NCBI GenBank assembly: GCA_964540135.1
Contig: CAZILK010000001.1
Location: 1 to 64,000 of the forward strand
From: CAZCAQ01 sp964540135
GTDB lineage: Bacteria; Patescibacteriota; WWE3; UBA101185; UBA10185
Direction: 5' to 3'
DNA: 64,000 nt
Positions 18,098 through 27,385 of the stretch are shown piece after piece (position 1 is the stretch's first letter; every line of letters begins with the position of its first letter). A model generated the notes under the pieces. That model made no database searches. It was not told the origin of the DNA and worked only from the letters and a program-made list of their open reading frames with translations. A program made the position numbers and the translations under genes.

Positions 18098-19711
18098 ATG
18101 AAAAAGTTTAAATACGAGATTCTTGTTTTTATATTTGCAATTTTGATTAAACTCCCAAATCTTGGGTACGATACGTTCAATACAGATGTTTGGAAATGGA
18201 AATCAAGATCATATAACTTCAGTAATGGTGTTTTTGGACTAGATTTTAAAGAGACACTTCAAATTTATCATCCCGGAGTTATTTTGATGTGGCACGGTAC
18301 TTTTGCAATTAAAATCTTTAATCTTTATTACGATGTGGCTGTTGGGGGAGAGCCGCTAAACGATGTTACTTCAATCTTCTACCTAAATTTTGTTCAAAAG
18401 CTTCTTGTATCTATTACTGTTGCATTTTGCCTAGCCATAAGCTTTTATCTGCTCAAGAATCTCTTTGGAAAAAAGTTTGCAGCCTTTGGGGTCGCGATGC
18501 TTCTTTTTGAACCTCTATTTTTAGCACTGACTCGTGAATTTCATCTTGAAGGGTTGATGTCTGCCTTTATGCTAGTGGCACTCTTCGCAACTTACTATTA
18601 TAAAACAACAAAGGGTAGAAAAGCGCTAGTTGTTTCAGCACTCTTTACTGCTTTGGCAGTTTTAACTAAGGTAACTGCGGTACTGCTTTTGCCTTTTATT
18701 TTCGGAGCTATTTTATGGGCTTCTCGTACAAAGGATATGAAGCTCAAAGTATTAGTTCAAAAAACTATTCGCCCATGCCTTTCTTGGTTTGGAGTTTTTT
18801 TGGTGTTTTGTTTTCTTATGTGGCCAGCACTTTGGGTTAGGCCTCTTGATGTATATAACAAAGTGGCTCGTGGTATTTTTTCAGTTGGGATTGAAGAAGG
18901 ACATGATCAAATTTACTTTGGGAAATATGTTTCAGATCCCGGTGCAACTTTTTACCCTGTAGCGCTTTTAGTTAAATCGTCTGTCTTTTTGGTTCCTGGG
19001 CTTATTGGGTATTATCTTTGGGCAAGAAAAAAAGCTTCGCTTGAGGTGAGGCATTTTAATACCTTCTTGTTAGTTTTTTCAATTTACTATCTTCTTCCTC
19101 TTGTCTTTTCATCAAAGAAACTGGATAGGTATGTGCTGCCTTCACTTTTGTCACTTGTTCTAATATCAACAAGTTTTTATTACTACTTATTAAAGTACAA
19201 AGCTAATATCTTTTACAAACTAGTACTGCCTATATTTATAATTTGGCTTGGTTTTTTAGCCTATATTCATCCTGACTATTTATCTTACTACTCACCATTT
19301 ACCGGCGGGCTTCGAAACGGTATTACAATAATCGAACCTAAATGGATGTACGGCGGACTTGCGGTTCAAGACTATTTCAAAGAAGTGTCGCAAGAGAGGG
19401 GATACACTCCTTTTACAAAAGCTCAGCCGTTCAATGAAATCAGAAGGAAGAAGGCATTGATGGCGGATAAGCTAACAGTTGCATTCCCGGAAAAATACTA
19501 CAACCAAACCTATCCGTTTATTCTTCAAATAGGAGGCAAAGCTATTATTGATAAATTGACAGATGAAGCACAGCAAGCAAAGTTTTTTGTCTTTCCTGTA
19601 TGGGAAGATAGACATGAGTATTTAGATAAGCATAAGCTTAGATACTTTGACTCAATTTATGTCAGGGGCGTTAAATCATTTAATGTTTATGAACGGGTGG
19701 GTAACCCTTAG
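18098..19711 (+). CDS. GT-C membrane glycosyltransferase, GT39-like (paralogue 2)
   Basis: A 537-residue polytopic protein sharing its loop motifs with the protein at 15011: an acidic first loop (NTDVWKW, Asp30), YHPGVILMW (57-65), WPALWVRP, EEGHDQIYFGK, GATFYPV and SSKKLDRYVLP. The shared order of motifs argues for duplication, with the gene at 16647 lying between the copies. It starts two bases after the previous stop. An extracytoplasmic sugar transfer is likely; whether the copies differ in donor or acceptor cannot be told. Confidence 0.83.
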   Translation: MKKFKYEILVFIFAILIKLPNLGYDTFNTDVWKWKSRSYNFSNGVFGLDFKETLQIYHPGVILMWHGTFAIKIFNLYYDVAVGGEPLNDVTSIFYLNFVQKLLVSITVAFCLAISFYLLKNLFGKKFAAFGVAMLLFEPLFLALTREFHLEGLMSAFMLVALFATYYYKTTKGRKALVVSALFTALAVLTKVTAVLLLPFIFGAILWASRTKDMKLKVLVQKTIRPCLSWFGVFLVFCFLMWPALWVRPLDVYNKVARGIFSVGIEEGHDQIYFGKYVSDPGATFYPVALLVKSSVFLVPGLIGYYLWARKKASLEVRHFNTFLLVFSIYYLLPLVFSSKKLDRYVLPSLLSLVLISTSFYYYLLKYKANIFYKLVLPIFIIWLGFLAYIHPDYLSYYSPFTGGLRNGITIIEPKWMYGGLAVQDYFKEVSQERGYTPFTKAQPFNEIRRKKALMADKLTVAFPEKYYNQTYPFILQIGGKAIIDKLTDEAQQAKFFVFPVWEDRHEYLDKHKLRYFDSIYVRGVKSFNVYERVGNP

Positions 19712-19719
19712 AATTTGGT

Positions 19720-21021
19720 ATGGTTAAAGCAGTGAGTCAGTTATACAACAAATTAATACAGCTGATTGGTAAGAATACTTTTGATACTGTCTTTGTGACT
19801 GGGGCTTTGTTTGGAGTTGGTTTTTTCTCATACCTCCTGCAACTTCTTCTCGGAAGATTTTTAACTGTTGAAGGCTTTGGTGATTTCACAGCTCTTCTTT
19901 CCCTAGTTACTATAATCTCGTTTTGTTCAAATGTCATTGGAATGGCGCTTGTTAAGCTCTTTTCAGAGCTTTATGCAGATAAAAAGATATCGACTCTAAC
20001 AAACCTCTTTCTTAAGGTTTTACTTGTTTCAGTTATTGCAGGTATAGTACTCGCACTTACAACAGTGGTTTTTCAAAAACCAATTCACGACTATTTAAAT
20101 ATCAGCTCAACAAATGTAATACTATTTTTTGCGCTTGATTTCGTACTTACTTTTGGCTTGATGTATGTTGCCACATTTTTGCAGGCTACAAGTAGATTCA
20201 TATTCTTTTCACTTTATCTTGTAATCGGCAGTATTTTTAGGCTGTTATTTCCAGTTCTGTTTTTGATCTTTGTAAAAAATGATCCAAGCATGGTGTTTTT
20301 TGGCTTCTTTATAGCCCAGGCTCTATCGGTAGTAACCGGCTTTGTAGCAGTTAAATTAAGCAATGTAGCAAGCGAACCAAGTGAATCAACTTATGTTAAA
20401 GGAGATTCCAGAGCACATTTTAAAAAATTACTAACTGAAATAATACCTATTGCAGTAATTACAGGTGTTATGGCTCTTCTTTCTAATTATGACATGATAC
20501 TAGTGAAGCATTTTTTTGATGCCTATAACGCAGGTATTTACGCAGGTACTTTAACTCTTGGCAAAATAATTTTATTTGGTGCCGGTTCTGTTGCTACTGT
20601 TATGTATCCAAGAGTAGTTAGCAGTAAAAAAGATAAAACCCTACTTACAAAATTAGTTAAGCAATTTACAGTTATTCAAGTAGTATTCATTTTGATACCT
20701 CTAGCTTTGTACGTCTTTTTTCCAAGAGCAATAACAACATTATTTTTTGGCGATAAATATATATCTTCAGTCCCGTTTCTTCCGGTGTATGCATCATTTA
20801 TTGGTTTTTGGGTACTTATAAATTATATGCTTACATTGTTTATTGCACTTGATATAAAAAAAATCGCTTTTTTTGTACCACTTTTTTTCATCGCTCAGTA
20901 TATAGGGATTACATTTTTCCACGCCAATTTACATCAAGTTGTTTGGGTAAACTTTAGTGTGGGACTTGCTTTTGCGTTATTTACTTCAGGTTATTTTGTT
21001 AAAACACTAAGAAAACTTTAA
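19720..21021 (+). CDS. Second polysaccharide flippase (MOP superfamily)
   Basis: A 433-residue protein with about 12 membrane segments and the N-terminal FSYLLQLLLGRFLTVEGFGDF pattern (about 36-56) of Wzx-like transporters. It is shorter than the flippase at 12614 and not an obvious recent copy of it. It closes the long plus-strand run: its TAA at 21019-21021 overlaps the stop of the convergent fcl gene (TTAA shared). Export of a lipid-linked glycan is the expected role. Confidence 0.85.
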   Translation: MVKAVSQLYNKLIQLIGKNTFDTVFVTGALFGVGFFSYLLQLLLGRFLTVEGFGDFTALLSLVTIISFCSNVIGMALVKLFSELYADKKISTLTNLFLKVLLVSVIAGIVLALTTVVFQKPIHDYLNISSTNVILFFALDFVLTFGLMYVATFLQATSRFIFFSLYLVIGSIFRLLFPVLFLIFVKNDPSMVFFGFFIAQALSVVTGFVAVKLSNVASEPSESTYVKGDSRAHFKKLLTEIIPIAVITGVMALLSNYDMILVKHFFDAYNAGIYAGTLTLGKIILFGAGSVATVMYPRVVSSKKDKTLLTKLVKQFTVIQVVFILIPLALYVFFPRAITTLFFGDKYISSVPFLPVYASFIGFWVLINYMLTLFIALDIKKIAFFVPLFFIAQYIGITFFHANLHQVVWVNFSVGLAFALFTSGYFVKTLRKL

Positions 21022-21947
21022 GTATAATTTTGTTTAAACCATTCGTAGGTTGAAGCAATGCCTTCTTTGATTCCTATTTTTGGTTTCCAGCCCATATTAA
21101 AAAGTTTTGTATTATCAAACAGTCTTTTTGGCGTCCCGTCTGGTTTTGATGGATCGGTTAAGATCTCACCTGTAAATCCAACAATCTCCGCAATCATTTG
21201 AGTGTACTCCATGATAGTGTAATCTTCCCCATATCCAACGTTGATTATCTCATCATCATTATAATTTTCCATTAAAAAGACAATGGCATCTGCCATGTCA
21301 TCAACATGGAGGTATTCTCTTCTCGGAGTTCCTGTACCCCAGATTGTTATTGTTTTAGATCCAGCAACTTTTGCTTCATGTAACCTTCTAATAAGTGCTG
21401 GCAAGAAATGAGATGAAGTTAGATCAAAGTTATCGTTTGGTCCATATAAGTTTGCAGGTTGAGCACTTATAAAGTTTGTTCCGTACTGTTTGTTATAGGA
21501 CTTACACATAGTGATTCCTGCAAGCTTTGCCATTGCGTACGCCTCATTTGATGGTTCAAGAGCTCCTGTCATCAGGTATTCTTCTTTAACCGGAACTGGC
21601 GCAAATTTTGGATAAATACACACAGAGCCAAGAAACACTAGTTTTTTAACCCCAGTTTTATATGCATTATGAATAACATTGTTTTGTATTTTTAAATTCT
21701 CATAGATAAATTCAGCTGGGTGTTCTTTATTTGCAATAATGCCACCAACTTTAGCAGCTGCTAAAAACACATACTCTGGTTTATGAGTTTGAAAGAACTC
21801 TTCTGTTTGAGCCTCGTTTCCAAGATCAAGCTCAGCTCTTGTTTTAAGAAGTAGGTTTGTAAACCCCTTGTTTTGTAAATTTCTTGTAATTCCGGATCCC
21901 ACAAGTCCTTTATGACCTGCAACAAATATTTTAGAATCTTTGTTCAT
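21018..21947 (-). CDS. fcl: GDP-L-fucose synthase
   Basis: A short-chain dehydrogenase/reductase of 309 residues that should epimerise and reduce GDP-4-keto-6-deoxymannose to GDP-L-fucose with NADPH. The Rossmann motif GHKGLVGSG, the GSVCIYP active-site segment and the YAMAK catalytic Tyr/Lys pair are present. A strong Shine-Dalgarno GGAGG (21954-21958) six bases before the ATG fixes the start at 21947 rather than 30 bases upstream. It lies directly behind gmd, overlapping it by 17 bases, so both pathway enzymes are made together. Confidence 0.95.
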   Translation of the reverse strand: MNKDSKIFVAGHKGLVGSGITRNLQNKGFTNLLLKTRAELDLGNEAQTEEFFQTHKPEYVFLAAAKVGGIIANKEHPAEFIYENLKIQNNVIHNAYKTGVKKLVFLGSVCIYPKFAPVPVKEEYLMTGALEPSNEAYAMAKLAGITMCKSYNKQYGTNFISAQPANLYGPNDNFDLTSSHFLPALIRRLHEAKVAGSKTITIWGTGTPRREYLHVDDMADAIVFLMENYNDDEIINVGYGEDYTIMEYTQMIAEIVGFTGEILTDPSKPDGTPKRLFDNTKLFNMGWKPKIGIKEGIASTYEWFKQNYT

Positions 21948-22977
21948 TTTTTTCCTCCATTTTAAAATCACTTTCACACATCATAGTGATCAACTCGTCA
22001 AAAGTTGTCTTTGGTGCCCAGTTTAATTTTTCTTTCGCCAAAGACGCATTTCCAAGTAAAAAGTCTACTTCTGCCGGTCTAAAGTACTCAGGATCGACTT
22101 TAATCATCTCAGTTCCAGTTTTTGTATCATATCCTACCTCATCAAGTCCTTCTCCTCTCCATGCGAGTTCGTAGCCAAAATGTCTTGCAGCTTTTTCGGT
22201 AAATTCCCGGACTGAATGTGTTTCTCCGGTTGCAATTACAAAATCCTCAGCATTTTCTTGTTGAAGCATAAGCCACATAGCTTCAACATAGTCACCTGCA
22301 AATCCCCAGTCTCTTTGTGAATCAAGATTGCCAAGGAAAAGCATCTTTTCGTGTCCCAGCTTGATTCTTGCAAGCCCCCTTGAGATTTTTCTTGTCACAA
22401 AGGTTTTGCCTCGCCTTGGCGATTCATGATTAAAAAGAATGCCTGAACAAGCATAGATTCCGTAGCTTTCTCTGTAGTTAACAGTAATCCAATGAGCGTA
22501 TAGTTTAGCAACTCCATAGGGGCTCCTTGGGTAGAAAGGTGTCTTTTCAGTTTGTGGGGTTTCTTGTACCTTACCAAACATTTCACTGCTTGAGGCTTGG
22601 TAAAACTTAATTTTAGGATTAACTCTGTTAATTGCCTCAAGAATCCTAAGCGTGCCAAGACCAACGACATTTCCGGTGTACTCAGGGAGTTCAAAACTCA
22701 CTTTAACATGGCTCTGAGCACCAAGGTTATAGATCTCTTCTGGTGAGACTTTCTCAATTAGGTTACTTAAAATACTGGAATCTGTAAGGTCTCCGTAGTG
22801 AAGGTGGAGCTGCGGGTGGTTGTGGTGAGGATCTTCATATAAATGGTCCAGTCTTTGAGTATTGAAGTTGCTTGAGCGCCTAATAACGCCATGAACCTCA
22901 TATCCCTTGTTTAGGAGTAGCTCTGTAAGGTAAGAGCCGTCTTGGCCAGTAATTCCGGTAATCAATGCTTTTTTCAT
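21931..22977 (-). CDS. gmd: GDP-mannose 4,6-dehydratase
   Basis: A 348-residue enzyme making GDP-4-keto-6-deoxy-D-mannose, the precursor of GDP-L-fucose and GDP-rhamnose. It shows [10 protein letters not shown] at the N-terminus, VIRRSS, SSSEMFG and the YGVAK catalytic pair, with full family length. It forms a two-gene minus-strand operon with fcl, and the GT11 fucosyltransferase gene at 25341 is 2.4 kb away. A weak -10 (TAAAAT, 22987-22992, minus strand) lies nine bases before the ATG. No mannose-phosphate or GDP-mannose-forming genes are in the window, so GDP-mannose must come from elsewhere. Confidence 0.96.
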   Translation of the reverse strand: MKKALITGITGQDGSYLTELLLNKGYEVHGVIRRSSNFNTQRLDHLYEDPHHNHPQLHLHYGDLTDSSILSNLIEKVSPEEIYNLGAQSHVKVSFELPEYTGNVVGLGTLRILEAINRVNPKIKFYQASSSEMFGKVQETPQTEKTPFYPRSPYGVAKLYAHWITVNYRESYGIYACSGILFNHESPRRGKTFVTRKISRGLARIKLGHEKMLFLGNLDSQRDWGFAGDYVEAMWLMLQQENAEDFVIATGETHSVREFTEKAARHFGYELAWRGEGLDEVGYDTKTGTEMIKVDPEYFRPAEVDFLLGNASLAKEKLNWAPKTTFDELITMMCESDFKMEEKNEQRF

Positions 22978-23048
22978 AACTAAGTGATTTTAATACATTT
23001 TAAGAGGTCTTTAAAGAGTAGGTTATTTATTCATGTTTTTAAACAGTG

Positions 23049-23054
23049 TATATT
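23049..23054 (+). promoter_or_regulatory. -10 box deciding the start of the methyltransferase gene
   Basis: TATATT ends six bases before GTG at 23061. An in-frame GTG at 23046 would lie upstream of this box, so the promoter geometry favours the downstream GTG and a leaderless message. The -35 region is weak (TTTATT, 23026-23031, spacer 17). Confidence 0.45.
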
Positions 23055-23060
23055 AAGACT

Positions 23061-23708
23061 GTGAAAGACAATTTACTACTATCCGGTAATTATTCGGGGT
23101 CATTTAATGTACCTGTCTTTAATAAGGTACCTTTTAATAAAACTTGCCTTGATGTTGGGTGTTGGGACGGTAACCTTGGGGAAAAGCTCGTATCTCATAA
23201 GAAATGTGTTGTAGATGGTATTGATGTTAACGAGGAGATGCTAAATAAAGCAAAGACACGTGGATATCGGTCAGTTTACCCAATTAACTTAAATCTTGAT
23301 ACTTTGGATTTTTCTTCTATTAAAGAAAGTTACGATGTGATTATCTTTGCTGATATTCTTGAACATCTGATCAATCCAGTAAATGTTCTAAGACTTCTAA
23401 GTGAGAAACTTAATAAAGACGGTATGATTATAATCTCGTTACCTAATGTTGCCTTTTTACTTAATCGGTTAAATTTATTACTTGGTAAATGGCAATATAA
23501 AGAATTTGGGACTTTAGATAAAACACATCTTAAATTTTTTACACTTAAAACAGGAAGAGAAATGGTTGAGTCAGTTGGGCTTAAAGTTTTAGATGTTATT
23601 CCGTATAATCAATTCGGTATTTTAAAAAAGATACATCCACTAGAAGAGATTTTCCCAGAACTTCTAGCGTATCAGTTTATGGTCGTTGCAACAAAAGATG
23701 AAAAATAA
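23061..23708 (+). CDS. Class I SAM-dependent methyltransferase
   Basis: A protein of about 215 residues with motif I as LDVGCWDGN, GIDVNEEM for motif II and ADILEHL for the acceptor-side motif. It is most similar in layout to UbiG/Methyltransf_11-type enzymes found in glycan loci, which methylate sugar hydroxyls; the target here is inferred. The GTG at 23061 is preferred because a TATATT box ends six bases before it. It leads a plus-strand operon continuing to 27325 and overlaps the next gene by 11 bases. Confidence 0.85.
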   Translation: MKDNLLLSGNYSGSFNVPVFNKVPFNKTCLDVGCWDGNLGEKLVSHKKCVVDGIDVNEEMLNKAKTRGYRSVYPINLNLDTLDFSSIKESYDVIIFADILEHLINPVNVLRLLSEKLNKDGMIIISLPNVAFLLNRLNLLLGKWQYKEFGTLDKTHLKFFTLKTGREMVESVGLKVLDVIPYNQFGILKKIHPLEEIFPELLAYQFMVVATKDEK

Positions 23709-24528
23709 AGTAGATGATGTTCTAGTTAGTATAATCTTGCCCGCATACAAACAAGAGAAAAATATTAAAGAGGATATCCAAAGAATAACTGGAGTTATGG
23801 ACAGTACCAGATTTAATTACGAGCTAATCGTTATTGTCGATGGTTTTTTAGATAGAACTTTTGAAATTGCTAAAACACTTGAGTCAGACAAAATCCATGT
23901 TGAGGGTTACAAAACAAACTACGGTAAAGGCTATGCTGTAAGATACGGTATGGCAAGAGCTAAAGGAGATTTCATAGCATTTATTGATGGCGGTATGGAA
24001 ATTGATCCAAACGGAATTTCTATGATTCTTGAGCACATGCTGTGGTATAAGGCTGACATAATGGTAGGGAGTAAGAGACACCCAGCAAGTATTGTTAAAT
24101 ACCCATTCTTCCGAAGATTTTATAGTTTCGGGTACTCGACTCTTTGTAGACTGCTTTTTAGACTTAAAATCTCAGATACTCAAGCAGGGCTTAAAGTTTA
24201 TAGAAAAGAAGTACTTGATAAGGTTTTACCTAGACTTGTTGTTAAAGCTTATGCTTTTGATGTTGAGCTATTAGCTGTTGCTAAATACCTTGGGTTTAAA
24301 AGAATCTTTGAGGCGCCAATTGCTGTTTCGCTTGATTTCACTTCAAGCGGGAAATTATCTTCAGTTTTTAACAAACAAATTAAAGATATTCTATATGACA
24401 CAATTGCTATCTTTTATCGCATGTATATTCTTGGTTATTATAAAGACTCAAGTCAACGCAAGTGGATTTACAGCGAGGAACTTAAGATGAATGTTAATAC
24501 CGGAGAGTTTAACAAACATGGCAAATGA
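23698..24528 (+). CDS. GT2 glycosyltransferase with an altered DxD motif
   Basis: A protein of about 276 residues in the DPM/DPG-like branch of GT2 (LPAYKQEKNI, GKGYAVRYG, DTQAGLKVYR). Where relatives have DAD or DSD, this one has Asp97-Gly-Gly99, losing the second metal-binding Asp; the next acidic residue is Glu in GMEID. It may use a shifted metal ligand or be weakly active. It overlaps both neighbours by 11 bases. An ATG at 23698 is used rather than an upstream TTG. Otherwise intact, so it does not look like a decayed gene. Confidence 0.85.
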   Translation: MKNKVDDVLVSIILPAYKQEKNIKEDIQRITGVMDSTRFNYELIVIVDGFLDRTFEIAKTLESDKIHVEGYKTNYGKGYAVRYGMARAKGDFIAFIDGGMEIDPNGISMILEHMLWYKADIMVGSKRHPASIVKYPFFRRFYSFGYSTLCRLLFRLKISDTQAGLKVYRKEVLDKVLPRLVVKAYAFDVELLAVAKYLGFKRIFEAPIAVSLDFTSSGKLSSVFNKQIKDILYDTIAIFYRMYILGYYKDSSQRKWIYSEELKMNVNTGEFNKHGK

Positions 24529-25339
24529 TCCTTTAGTTTCTGTATTAATACCAGTATACAATGCAGAGAAGTATTTTAATGAAGCACTTCAGAGTATTGT
24601 AGATCAAACATATAAAAATATTGAAATAGTCATAATTGATGATTGTTCTCAAGATAGTACTGGTGCCATCGCTAAAGCTTTTTCAACTAAAGACTCAAGA
24701 GTAAAAGTATTTACAAACGAACAAAATTTGAAACTAAGTGGTGCTCTTAATGAGGGAATAAGCCATTGTTTCGGGAAATATATTGTTCGGATGGACGGGG
24801 ACGACGTTTCTTTTTTAGACCGGATTGAAAAGCAAGTAGCATATATGGAACAAAACCCGGAAGTTGGTATTAGCGGCGGTTCGATGGAGATAGGCGATGA
24901 GTATTTAGCTAAAATTGGAACTCGAAAATATTATTTAACAGACAGTGCTATTAGAAAGAATATCTTTAAATTTAGCCCTTTTTGCCATCCAGGTGTAATT
25001 ATTAGAAAAGAAGTTTTTGATATAGTAGGTGGGTATGACGGGAGTTTCACACCGGCTGAGGACTATGAGTTGTATTTTAGAATTGGACTCAAATTTAAGT
25101 TTGGCAATATTTCAGATTTTGTTTTGCATTATAGGACACTTCCAAACAGTATGACCACAAGTTCCATTTCTAAGATGGAGAAAAAAACTATAGAAGTTAG
25201 AAAGAAATACATGAAGGTCTACAATGCCGGCTTGTCTGATTACTTGTACACCTACGCACATGAAACATTAGGCAGGCTAATACCTCCAACACTTAAGCTG
25301 CGATTGTTTATTTTTATTAGAAGCCTGTTTGCAAAGTAA
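24518..25339 (+). CDS. GT2 glycosyltransferase
   Basis: A 273-residue GT-A enzyme with VLIPVYNAEKY, IIDDCSQDST, DxD as Asp93-Gly-Asp95 and the acceptor-side base motif AEDYELYFR. The family includes rhamnosyl-, glucosyl- and galactosyl-transferases of O-antigen and capsule loci. It overlaps the preceding GT2 by 11 bases and stops one base before the fucosyltransferase, so it may build the residue that is fucosylated. The sugar is not predictable. Confidence 0.9.
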   Translation: MANDPLVSVLIPVYNAEKYFNEALQSIVDQTYKNIEIVIIDDCSQDSTGAIAKAFSTKDSRVKVFTNEQNLKLSGALNEGISHCFGKYIVRMDGDDVSFLDRIEKQVAYMEQNPEVGISGGSMEIGDEYLAKIGTRKYYLTDSAIRKNIFKFSPFCHPGVIIRKEVFDIVGGYDGSFTPAEDYELYFRIGLKFKFGNISDFVLHYRTLPNSMTTSSISKMEKKTIEVRKKYMKVYNAGLSDYLYTYAHETLGRLIPPTLKLRLFIFIRSLFAK

Positions 25340-25340
25340 T

Positions 25341-26270
25341 ATGATTAGGTTAATTTTAAAAGGCGGTCTTGGCAATCAAATGTTTCAGTACGCGGCAGCA
25401 TACTCTCTTGCTAAGAAGCACAATACAACTTTACTTCTTGATACAACTTTTCTAGACACAAATTGGCCTATAAAAGAGTTTGTTAAAAGAGACCTTGAGC
25501 TTGATTTATTTAACATCGATTATCAAACTACCGGTTTCTCCGGCTCAAGATTTATAAATAACTACTTAGGCTATCTTCTTTACTCACTTATTACCTATTT
25601 CGGGAGCAAACCCAAATGTGTGACTCAGAATCAAGCATTTAACGCACTCGACAAACTACTCAACCAACAAAAATCTTGCAGTGAGCCATCTAAAGAAGAT
25701 TTTGATAATTTCCCGCAAGACATGCTCCTTGAATGCTATATGAATGATTACCGATTATTTGAGGTTTTTAGAAGTGAGATATGTGAGATGTACGATACCG
25801 ACAAGCTAATTGACGACACTTTTAGTGGTACAGAGGAGGCAATACGAGCTACAACTTCGGTTGCTGTAAACATAAGAAGAGGGGACTTTCTATTTAAAAA
25901 GAACAAGCTTGTGATGAAAATCCTAGATGACAACTACTTTACACAAGCTATAAAGATAATTAAATCAAAAGTTCCAAATCCACATTTCTTTATATTTAAC
26001 TACGATTATCCTGAAGGTATGACAAGTCCTTACGGTCTATCAGCTAAAGAATACTCGCTTCTTGGTAGAGAATTTGTTGGTGATCGCTTTAAAACCTATC
26101 TACGATTAGCCTCTATTTGCAATCACAATATTTTGTCAAACAGTACTTTTTCATTCTGGGGTGCGTATTTGAACAAACACATAGATAAAGTAGTAGTTGC
26201 TCCAACCTTTTGGGATACATCAGGAAAAGAGTTCTCACTCCCTAAAGATTGGTTAAAAGTTACTAATTAA
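25341..26270 (+). CDS. Alpha-1,2-fucosyltransferase, GT11
   Basis: A 309-residue GT11 enzyme that should move fucose from GDP-L-fucose to an acceptor sugar. It shows LKGGLGNQMFQYA at the N-terminus, NIRRGDF (177-183; the family usually has HxRRGD, here Asn replaces His) and the C-terminal SNSTFSFWGAYL motif. The donor would come from gmd and fcl about 3 kb away on the other strand, making a coherent fucosylation module. The start at 25341 follows the previous stop by one base. Confidence 0.93.
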   Translation: MIRLILKGGLGNQMFQYAAAYSLAKKHNTTLLLDTTFLDTNWPIKEFVKRDLELDLFNIDYQTTGFSGSRFINNYLGYLLYSLITYFGSKPKCVTQNQAFNALDKLLNQQKSCSEPSKEDFDNFPQDMLLECYMNDYRLFEVFRSEICEMYDTDKLIDDTFSGTEEAIRATTSVAVNIRRGDFLFKKNKLVMKILDDNYFTQAIKIIKSKVPNPHFFIFNYDYPEGMTSPYGLSAKEYSLLGREFVGDRFKTYLRLASICNHNILSNSTFSFWGAYLNKHIDKVVVAPTFWDTSGKEFSLPKDWLKVTN

Positions 26271-26275
26271 TATAA

Positions 26276-27325
26276 ATGAATATATTATTTTTTGTACCTC
26301 ACAAAACTATATATGCAGGTCGAACTATATATGAAGGTTATAAAAATGCTTTCACCGATCTTGGACATACCTTTAAATTCTTAACTGCTGATGATAATCA
26401 ACAAGAAGTTTTTAGTTCGTTTGCACCGGACATATTCTTCACAAGTATTCATTCATATATATTTAAATATTTAGATCTGACTTCTTTAAAAGCTCAAAAG
26501 AAAAAAGGCATGAAAGTCTTTGTGAATATGCCAATGTGGCACTCACCGCTTTCCAAAACGCGGATTAATGAGGCTCCAAGTATCTCGGGTGTTAAGGAGT
26601 ATGTACGCTTAATTAAATCAGGTGAGTACGGTGACGTTTATTATAATGTTTTTAGGCAAGGTGATAAGAGAATGGAAGGGTTTGAAGAAACAACAGGTTA
26701 TAAACATTACACTATTAATCTTGCTGCTGATAAACTGTTAAATTATTTTGATTATAACGAGAGTTATAAATGTGATATCTCCTTCCTTGGTACAAATTTG
26801 CCTGATAAACAAAAGTTCTTTAAAGAAAGACTTTTCCCACTTAAGAATTCATACAATCTCATGTTGTTTGGTCAAGATTGGACTTTTAAAGATAAAGCTA
26901 CGGGTTATTTGGCAAAGGCAGGTATGTATATGAATATCCCAGTTCTGAAAGATATTCAAAAACCAAAACTGCCGATTGTTGCAGAGAGGCAAATATATTC
27001 ATCGTCCACAATCTCCTTAAACATACATGAGCAGTTTCAAAGAGATTTTGGCGGAGACTGTAACGAAAGAACTTTTAAAATACCATTATGTGGTGGATTT
27101 GAGATTGTCGACTCAATAGAACACATCAAAGATTTATTTGTTCCTGATAAAGAAATAGTTATGGCGGAAAGTAAAACTGATTGGTTTGAAAAGATTGATT
27201 ATTATATTAAAAACCCGGATAAAAGGTTGCCAATAATTGAAGCTGGTAAAGCAAGAGTACTAAAAGATCACACCTATCATAATAGAGTTAACCAAATCCT
27301 TGAACTTTACGCTAAAACTACCTAA
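26276..27325 (+). CDS. CgeB-like glycosyltransferase (GT-B)
   Basis: A 349-residue protein with an N-terminal FFVPHKTIYAGRTIYEG pattern and a C-terminal segment NERTFKIPLCGGFEIVD, characteristic of the CgeB/spore-maturation-like glycosyltransferase group (Glyco_trans_1_2). The GKARVLKDHTYHNR end is also typical. It probably completes the oligosaccharide made by the four preceding genes. It is the last gene before a convergent junction; a T-run follows at about 27371-27377 but no clear hairpin precedes it. Confidence 0.82.
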   Translation: MNILFFVPHKTIYAGRTIYEGYKNAFTDLGHTFKFLTADDNQQEVFSSFAPDIFFTSIHSYIFKYLDLTSLKAQKKKGMKVFVNMPMWHSPLSKTRINEAPSISGVKEYVRLIKSGEYGDVYYNVFRQGDKRMEGFEETTGYKHYTINLAADKLLNYFDYNESYKCDISFLGTNLPDKQKFFKERLFPLKNSYNLMLFGQDWTFKDKATGYLAKAGMYMNIPVLKDIQKPKLPIVAERQIYSSSTISLNIHEQFQRDFGGDCNERTFKIPLCGGFEIVDSIEHIKDLFVPDKEIVMAESKTDWFEKIDYYIKNPDKRLPIIEAGKARVLKDHTYHNRVNQILELYAKTT

Positions 27326-27385
27326 TAGGGTATTTGAGTTCTTTCGCCAAAATTAAGATGATAGATAGACTTTTTTTGTAAGCTT

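Noticed and set aside
21018..21021. Shared TTAA stop of two convergent genes as a special element
   Set aside because: A four-base overlap of TAA stops is a common result of compact convergent genes.
27326..27385. Intrinsic terminator at the convergent junction
   Set aside because: A run of seven T is present at about 27371-27377, but no GC-rich inverted repeat precedes it on either strand.
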